Assembly (NCBI GenBank): GCA_017165825.1
Contig: CM029378.1
Span: 17,747,133-17,811,132 of the forward strand
Direction: 5' to 3'
Origin: Hepsetus odoe
Lineage: Eukaryota > Chordata > Actinopteri > Characiformes > Hepsetidae
Length of the DNA: 64,000 bases
Shown: positions 57,625 to 64,000 of the stretch, piece by piece
Layout of the letters: every line of letters begins with the position of its first letter
How positions within the stretch are numbered: position 1 is the first letter of the stretch
Notes under the pieces: generated by a model
Told to the model about the DNA's origin: nothing
Database searches by the model: none
What the model saw: the letters and a program-made list of their open reading frames with translations, nothing else
Program-made: the position numbers and the translations under genes

Positions 57625-59000
57625 TGCATATGTTTGCTGTGAGTTAGGAAAGAGCTTGAATGTGAAAATAACTGGGCATGTTCCCACTGTGCCTTACTGG
57701 GAACACTGGGCAAATTAAAACATGAGCACTAATTAAAGGGCCCATACTGTGGGAAATCAAAATTTCTTCATTATTTTTGAAAGAATCAGTGTGTGCCAGT
57801 TCACTGTGTCTAATTACAGAGAATTAGCTGCAAGGGCAGCGTTTTAAAATTTTCATGATGACACAAAAACAAATACTGGATTAATACATCCGCCCAAGCT
57901 TACTGAGCCCCATTCATTTACCAGCCTGGACTGCTTTTTGAATAATGCACAATACGGGGCAGCCAATCAAATTGCAGTGCAGAAAAAGTTCAAATAGCAT
58001 TAGTGGAGAAGTCAAGAAAAGTAAATTGTGTTTTTATCCAGACTCTGACCAATTTTAATACTTTTTTAGTGCCTTCACTGCATTTCACCTGCTTTATGAA
58101 AGTGGCTGATGCTTGTCTAATCAGCGAGCCATTCAGACTTTGCAATGCAAAACAAATGTGGGAAAAAAAGGGAAGTTCATTTATTAAGTATTCTAGGAAA
58201 AGATCTCTTGCCAAAGTCAACCCTCATGCTGACTTGATCCCTCTTCACTTATCTAATAAGCTTCATTAAAGCGTATATAGTAATGAAACAGCTGTGAAGA
58301 TGCTGTCAAGAAATTCTCCAATGAGGGGCTGGTGAGGCTGGGAGGACATGTGCTCGATAACCCATATTGAAGTAGGCACAGAAGTCAACTTGCTCAAACT
58401 TACATCATTCAGGTCTCAGTAGAAACATCAAGGAGAGAATCTGCTGCAAACAAGTCTAAATCAAAAGCTACTTCAAATCTAGAAATGTTGGAACTCAATG
58501 AGTTTTCATATTCACATTCGTGTAAATGTTGTATGCGTCCGTATACTTTTTTCCCCTCAATCCAGTCGTGTGAATTGATCCTATGGCATTTTGGAAGCAC
58601 TTGGGCTGCATGCCACTCTTTGTCGCTCTTTGACAACAAAGCGAAAAACAAAATGCAACAACAAATGTTTGGTGAAAACTTCGCACAGTAACAGTGGTGT
58701 AACATTATAGTGGTCCAGGCTTCGCAGGCTGCAGTGGCCACTGCAGTGAAAGGTGATGCCAAACGCAGTGGTACACTGCTGAGCCCATCAGAACAGTGAC
58801 ACTTTTCACCTCAGCGTTAGGACCTTTCAGACGGTCAGAGGAGATGAGCTTGGGTCGCTGTGATATCAGTGTAGGTTCAAATAGATTTAAACCTGTTTTT
58901 AGCATTAAGGATGTGTTTTTTTTAAGGCCACTCTCAGAAGCATTAGGACTTCTGACCACAGGCTGCACTCGGGCCTATAATATGACTACTGAAGTGGCTG
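57625..59000. other. Upstream of nptx2, no gene seen
   Basis: A TAAAGGGCCCATACTG end (57735) resembles the nonautonomous element at 46.67 kb. Open frames of up to 117 codons (58409-58762) have no motif or splice context that I recognise. Confidence 0.4.
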
Positions 59001-59001
59001 T

Positions 59002-59218
59002 GGGGCAGCAGTGGCCTAGTGGTTAGTGAGTCGGCCCCAGGATCAGAAAGTCATGGGTTTGAATCCCAGACCCTTAGGCTGCCCTCAGGTGGTACCGTCA
59101 CTGCTCCCTGGGTGCTTTAAATAGCTGCTGCACGTGTGTATGGGGAATATGCAGAGGTGTAATATTTTTGTGGTTCACTGTGTGGGGTGCTGTGCTTCAT
59201 AATGACAAGAATAGTCAA
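59002..59218 (+). mobile_element. tRNA-derived SINE (main family)
   Basis: Head GGGGCAGCAGTGGCCTAGTG, B box in GGGTTTGAATCCC, body CTGCCCTCAGGTGGTACCGT (short deletion), tail GTGGTTCACTGTGTGGGGTG and AATGACAAGAATAGTC. Confidence 0.9.
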
Positions 59219-59219
59219 G

Positions 59220-60120
59220 AAAAGTCTGGGCACCATCATGTATATTATCAAAACATTCATTTTAATACATTTAATTTAATTTTTTAATTTTAATTTTAAT
59301 TACATCTACTTTGGACAAAAAACAAACCTTTCACTTGATTTTAGTGTTTACTTGATTTAAGTTTATTGGCACGGGAAAAATATATCAGCAAAATTCTTGG
59401 TAAACTGAAGGACAAAACTGTGCTGATATCAGATGTTTTATTTGTGTGGAATCTGATCACTTCCAGATTGTACTCAAATCTATTGCGGACTCAGTTGTTC
59501 ATCGTTAAACTGCAGCTCTGAAGCAATGCAAAGCCTGCACGCAAATGTGAACAATTAGAGCATAAACCCCACACAGTCTTAAATAATGCAGGATTAAAGC
59601 TCAAGGGTGCCAATGAAAGTACTTCTGCACAGGACAAGCCTCTAATCCCATGGTCAGAAAACTTCTGACTGCTGACATTGCCTTGTAGGTCAAGGTAAAC
59701 TCTCAGCTGCTAAGCAAGCAGTCAGCAATAAGTTCTTTGAAAGTAATATAGAAAATATACTTCCACAAAAAACCTTTACGTAAAGGTGTTTCAATGGATT
59801 TATTTAAAACAACCATCCCTTGAGTCAAGAGTGTTTTTGAATGGCTTTTGGTGATCAAAGGGACCTTCCACATCATGACATAACATGTATTCAAGGACAG
59901 CTCCACCAATAGTAATTAGGATTTGCATAACTAAACTGTTCAAATGGAAAGTCATCCGGAGTGGTAGACTTGAAGTGCATGCTTACAGAGGAGTAAAGTC
60001 TGTGGTGCCTCCGAAAGTTGTTACATTAAATGGTTACAGCACTGCTAGATGTCTGACTGATTTAAAAAAAACTCATTCATGGCAGATGAGTAAGTTCAGA
60101 TTGATGTAAGAAGATTTGTT
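59220..60120. other. Intergenic segment, no gene seen
   Basis: AT-rich with a TTTTAATTTTAATTTTAATT motif (59280-59300). No exon or transposon recognised. Confidence 0.4.
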
Positions 60121-60125
60121 ACTGT

Positions 60126-60592
60126 GGGACAGCGGTGGCCTAGTGTTTAGGCTGCAGGATTGGGAGGCCTTGGGCTCGATTCCCGGACAAGTAGTTTGGC
60201 CTGAGGTAGCTTTGAACAAGGTACTGTTCCCATCACTGATCCCCGGGCGCTGGATATGGCTGCCCATAGCTACACATGTGTGTGGGTAAGTGAAAGTGAC
60301 TATTTGTGAAACACAGCACATCACACAGTGACCCACAACTAAATGCATTTTCTGCTTTTCACCCATACACTCACTGTGAAGCAGGGGGCAGCCATCTCCA
60401 GCACCTGGGGAGCAGTGTTGGGAACGGTACCTTGCTCAAGGAAACCTCAGGACAGCCTACTAATATGGGATTCAAACCTATGACCTTCTGCTTCTGGGGC
60501 CTAGTCCCTAACCACTAGCCACCACTGCCCCTGGTAAAATGGAGAGTATGCATTTCATTGTGGTTCACTGTGTATTGTGCTGTGCTTTATAG
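60126..60592 (+). mobile_element. tRNA-derived SINE split by a nested SINE
   Basis: The 5' part (60126-60288) has the head GGGACAGCGGTGGCCTAGTG, a B box in GGGCTCGATTCCCGG and the body to GTGTGTGGGTAA. After the minus-strand insertion it resumes at about 60533 (GGTAAAATGGAGAGTATGCA) and runs through the tail GTGGTTCACTGTGTATTGTG. Confidence 0.85.
60289..60532 (-). mobile_element. tRNA-derived SINE inserted inside another SINE
   Basis: Near full-length minus copy: reversed tail GTGAAAGTGACTATTTGTGA, GTGAAGCAGGGGGCAGCCAT, GGAACGGTACCTTGCTCAAG, then B box GGGATTCAAACCTATG and head CCCTAACCACTAGCCACCAC. GGTAA occurs on both sides and may be the target duplication. Confidence 0.87.
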
Positions 60593-60594
60593 GG

Positions 60595-61330
60595 TATAGT
60601 GTCCAGTTTATAAGCATTCATGTAAGTGTACTAGTGTAGGATGCCACAGAACAATGTCATGAAACATGCATTACCCCGACACAGCCAACACACATCTAGT
60701 GTTAGTGCCAGAGCTATGATGCTGATGTAGTTAAGAAGTAATTGGAGGTTATGGCCAAAGCATTCTGCAAACTGCAGTTGCTGTAATGATCATGCCTCTC
60801 TCAACAGGTATAGTCTATACCAAATTAGCACACAGAACAATCTCACATCTGGTACTCAAGACTGTAAGAACAGATGTGGTGTTCGGGCCAAGGCTACTAC
60901 TTTTATAGACAACTGTGTATCATACACAGTCAGAAACCACATGAACAAGTCTTTCTGAGTCTATATATGATTGCCATAAAAAATTGCAATACAATTGGGT
61001 TGATATTTCCTGCTTTGACTTGTTGAGTGACCTGGTTTGTAAGTATGTTATTTAGCTGGCAACTGGTTGATCGACAGTTGACTTACGTCTAGGTTACAGG
61101 ATGGAAAGATGTACAAAGCCCTGATGTACGCTGCTCTGGATAAGAACATCTGCAAAATGACAGAAAAGTAAAATTTCCTTCCTTATCATGATGCATTTAT
61201 GAGTAAAACTCATTTTAGCTCAGTGATTGATGGAGGTGGTGGGCCGGGGAGGTGAAATGTTACTTTGGAGTTAATATTAGTCTTCCCATTAGTTTTTAAT
61301 ATTATTTAATATTAGTCTTCCTATTATCTG
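60595..61330. other. Intergenic segment, no gene seen
   Basis: No exon. A tail-like piece near 61080-61170 (GATGTACGCTGCTCTGGATA then AGAACATCTGCAAAATG) resembles the 3' end of the second SINE family, whose head is missing. Confidence 0.4.
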
Positions 61331-61334
61331 CTAA

Positions 61335-61625
61335 GATGCTAAGATCTGAGTTGGGTGTGACGAGGATGGACAGAATTAGAAACAAGTATATTAGCAGGAC
61401 AGCTCAGGTTGGACGATTTGGAGACAAAGTCAGAGAAGTGAGACTGCGTTGGTTTGGACATAGGACAGAGGACAGAGTACATATGAGAGGAGGTTTATTG
61501 GCGTGGTGAGAGAGGACATACAGATGTTTGGTTTGAAGGAGGAAGATGCAGAGGACCGGAAGAAATGGAAACAGATGCTCCGCTGTGGCCAACCCTAAAC
61601 GGGAGCAGCTGAAAAAAGAACTTCA
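61335..61625 (+). mobile_element. LINE ORF2 C-terminal tail, 5'-truncated plus copy
   Basis: Frames read ELGVTRMDRIRNKYISRTAQ, GRFGDKVREVRLRWFGH, then frameshifted remains of the GRPKRRF and EEDAED region. It ends CCTAAACGGGAGCAGCTGAA then AAAAGAAC. Same family as the other five copies. Confidence 0.85.
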
Positions 61626-61629
61626 ATCA

Positions 61630-62255
61630 GAGATTCCAGGAAATCAAGGATTTTGTCTTTAACTTACATGACATGATGAATCCTGCTTAATATGACCAGA
61701 GACATGAACTAACACGGAAAAAGAATATTGATTTCCTTAAGAAAACAAATCTGAAACGAATGAATGAAGATAGAATTAGCAGCATATTAAAAAAAACACC
61801 CAGGAAAAGATGTTACTTTTGAAAAGAGCACTTTCATAATCCTGTACATTAGAGTATTGGTTAAAAGCTTTTGAATAGACCTCTCAAGGCTCTTCATTAA
61901 AAGCTCTGATGGGTTGAAGCTCCATTCAGGTTTGATCACCAATGTTACATAAGAACTGACATTTGTGACTGTTATTTGTTCCAGCATGTGCTGCATCACC
62001 GGGTAAATGAAGGTTTCCTGGAGCAGATATGTTCATGCCATGAACTCGTAATGGCCCTTCCTGACCCTTAGAGGTAATACATCTGTTTTGTGAGAGATGT
62101 ATTAGAAGCCCCAATCACAGGAAACTCACTCTTTTTGAAAACAGGAGTTTGTTGTGGTGTGTAAACACTGTTGATGTTCACTGTTTTGGGCAGTGGTTCC
62201 CAACGTTGGACTTGAAGGACCCTACTCTACACATTTTTGTATTTTCTCTGCACTT
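61630..62255. other. Intergenic segment, no gene seen
   Basis: Short open frames only, no recognised motif or repeat. Confidence 0.4.
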
Positions 62256-62260
62256 AAACA

Positions 62261-62466
62261 TCCAGGTTGTGGGTTTGAATCCCGGACCTGTGGGTTGCCC
62301 TGAGGTACCCTTGAGCAAGGTACCGTACCCACCACTGCTTCCCGGGCACTTTAAATAGTTGCGCCCTGCTGCACAGTGTGTGTATGGGTGAAATGCTGGA
62401 GTTGTGTTTCCTTGTGTTTCACTTTGTGCTGTATTTCACGAACACAAGTAGTCACTTTCACTTCAC
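62261..62466 (+). mobile_element. tRNA-derived SINE (main family), 5'-truncated
   Basis: Begins at the B box (GGTTGTGGGTTTGAATCCCG), then GGTTGCCCTGAGGTACCCTT, GAGCAAGGTACCGTACCCAC, and the tail GTGTTTCACTTTGTGCTGTA ending AGTAGTCACTTTCACTTCAC. Confidence 0.88.
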
Positions 62467-63773
62467 TCCTGGAAAAACTTGTCAATTACTGATTCGATTA
62501 TTTGAATCATGTGGATTGGGGACGATTGAAATATTAAAATGTTTGTTTGGAAATGGTTTTTGTGAACTAAAACCCAGTAATTATTAGAAGGGTTGAAATG
62601 AATTGAATATTAGAAATATTGGAAGGTTATCTGTGTGCAGCAAGGATTACAGCACATCTTATTAAACTGAACCCCAACAAAATGCAACCAGGATTCTTCC
62701 CCACGACCCGACCGTGCAGAAATGTCTATGCACTTGGAACCAAATCCTGGAGGCACTGTGTACATCCCGGACCTGAATTCCCCCTCTGATAAATAGACAT
62801 GTCAGCTTAACCCGTCCAATTAATACTGAAGTTATAAAGAGTGTTTCTTTCTGGAATGATTTTTATTAGGCAAATACAGAGCAGCCAATCAGAACAGAGA
62901 TTATATCAGTCTTAAAGGTATAGCAACATATTCAGCCAGTTAAAATCAAAGCAACAGAAGTAAAATAGTGTCATGTATTGACAAAATGAATCATGTTGGT
63001 ACATAAACTCACAAATTGGTCTTGAGAAAAAGAGAAGACTGTTAAAAGATTTACTGACTTACTGAACTCTGAAGCTCACCCAGCGACGTGGCTTCAACAG
63101 AGAAGAAATGAGGAAATAATGATTGAACTTCAGCTCTTAAACACACTGTGAAAAACACATGGCTTTCGCATGAAAAATCTTTAACTTAAGTCACCCACTG
63201 CATTTCTTTTCCTTTATTTCCCTTCACTTCATTCCCGATCCCGCTTTACCTTCACATGTTCTTGAAGCATATAGAACTAGTGAGTAAAGCACAAAAAGCT
63301 GAGGCCCTCTGTGGGGGCGCAAGCTTTCATGAACAACAAAAAGAACTCCTATTAAGAAACAGTCATTAAAACCCAGATCCAATTTCCTGTGCGGTTCTGG
63401 TTTCACGCTGTGTCACGGGGAGTCGGAGTTGAGGGCCGGTGCTCTACGAGAGACTGCAAGTGGCCACAAGCAGCCACCTTTTACCTCCATAGTGAAGCTC
63501 TGCTGGTTTATATGAATCTGTCATATTAAACTATGTTGAAGTTTCATTCGGTGGGGGGTGGGATGTCATCTCCTCTTTTATGTTCTCACAGCTCAACAGT
63601 GAGGCCATTGAAATGATAATGCAACCTTTTCACCATCTGGATCATTTATTGTGCTCCAGCAGGGTTACAGTGATTGTGCTCAGTCAGATGGCAAAGGTGG
63701 CAAATGGCTTGTCTGACATTATTAGCCAGAGATCCGAGAGAAAAAAAAATCACAGGCCGTTTCCTTTCTCTCC

Positions 63774-63778
<5 letters not shown>
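62467..63778. other. Intergenic segment, no gene seen
   Basis: No exon with splice context and no recognised repeat. Open frames of 60-70 codons are uninformative. Confidence 0.4.

Positions 63779-63851
<73 letters not shown>
63779..63851. repeat. (AT)n microsatellite
   Basis: About 36 AT units. Confidence 0.97.
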
Positions 63852-63856
<5 letters not shown>

Positions 63857-63928
63857 TTATCAGTAACATGAATTTCTAGTCAAATATCTGTTAACATGTG
63901 ATAAACATGTGACACACACGTCATCATT

Positions 63929-63934
<6 letters not shown>

Positions 63935-63994
<60 letters not shown>

Positions 63995-64000
63995 TATATA
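63935..64000. repeat. (TA)n/(CA)n microsatellite reaching the window end
   Basis: TA units to about 63984, then CACACACACA and TATATA at the edge; it continues beyond the window. Confidence 0.95.

Overview
This is nuclear DNA from a teleost fish. Protein-coding exons are split by GT-AG introns, the gene set is vertebrate, and the intervening DNA is full of teleost-style Tc1/mariner, hAT, LINE and tRNA-derived SINE remnants plus long microsatellites. Nothing looks prokaryotic or viral. The species cannot be fixed from the sequence.

Four real genes were assembled by joining exons at splice sites with matching phase. From left to right: (1) the first two coding exons of tecpr1 (minus, 1925-2443; the rest lies beyond the left edge); (2) a complete baiap2l1 (minus, 14 coding exons, 6442-35286, 481 codons plus stop), encoding an I-BAR/SH3 membrane-actin adaptor; (3) tmem130 (plus, eight exons, 38347-42790, 300 codons plus stop), whose N-terminal exon(s) could not be found; (4) a complete nptx2 (minus, five exons, 47231-56598, 430 codons plus stop), a secreted synaptic neuronal pentraxin. 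CpG-rich stretches lie at or near the 5' ends of tecpr1, baiap2l1 and nptx2. The genes are conserved neighbours rather than a functional pathway. The human order, recalled from general knowledge, is TECPR1-BRI3-BAIAP2L1-NPTX2-TMEM130. Here the NPTX2-TMEM130 pair is present as an inverted block, and no BRI3 is visible.

The rest is introns and intergenic DNA. I see six fragments of one non-LTR retrotransposon family (one long copy lacking its reverse-transcriptase core), at least five distinct Tc1/mariner remnants, one hAT remnant, and more than a dozen copies of a tRNA-derived SINE. Two of these SINEs carry a different 3' half and perfect target-site duplications. There is also a second SINE family, a teleost repeat ending in a GGATAAGCGG-type tail, an ~830-bp pyrimidine tract at 36.25-37.07 kb, and a TCTA/TCTG tract next to nptx2 exon 1. 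Most long open frames in these regions are transposon remains or low-complexity artefacts.

I found no sign of a wholly new biological system. The most interesting observations are the tail-swapped SINE, the inverted gene pair, a phase-consistent GC-AG intron in baiap2l1, and nptx2 exon 2 lying between two direct LINE repeats.
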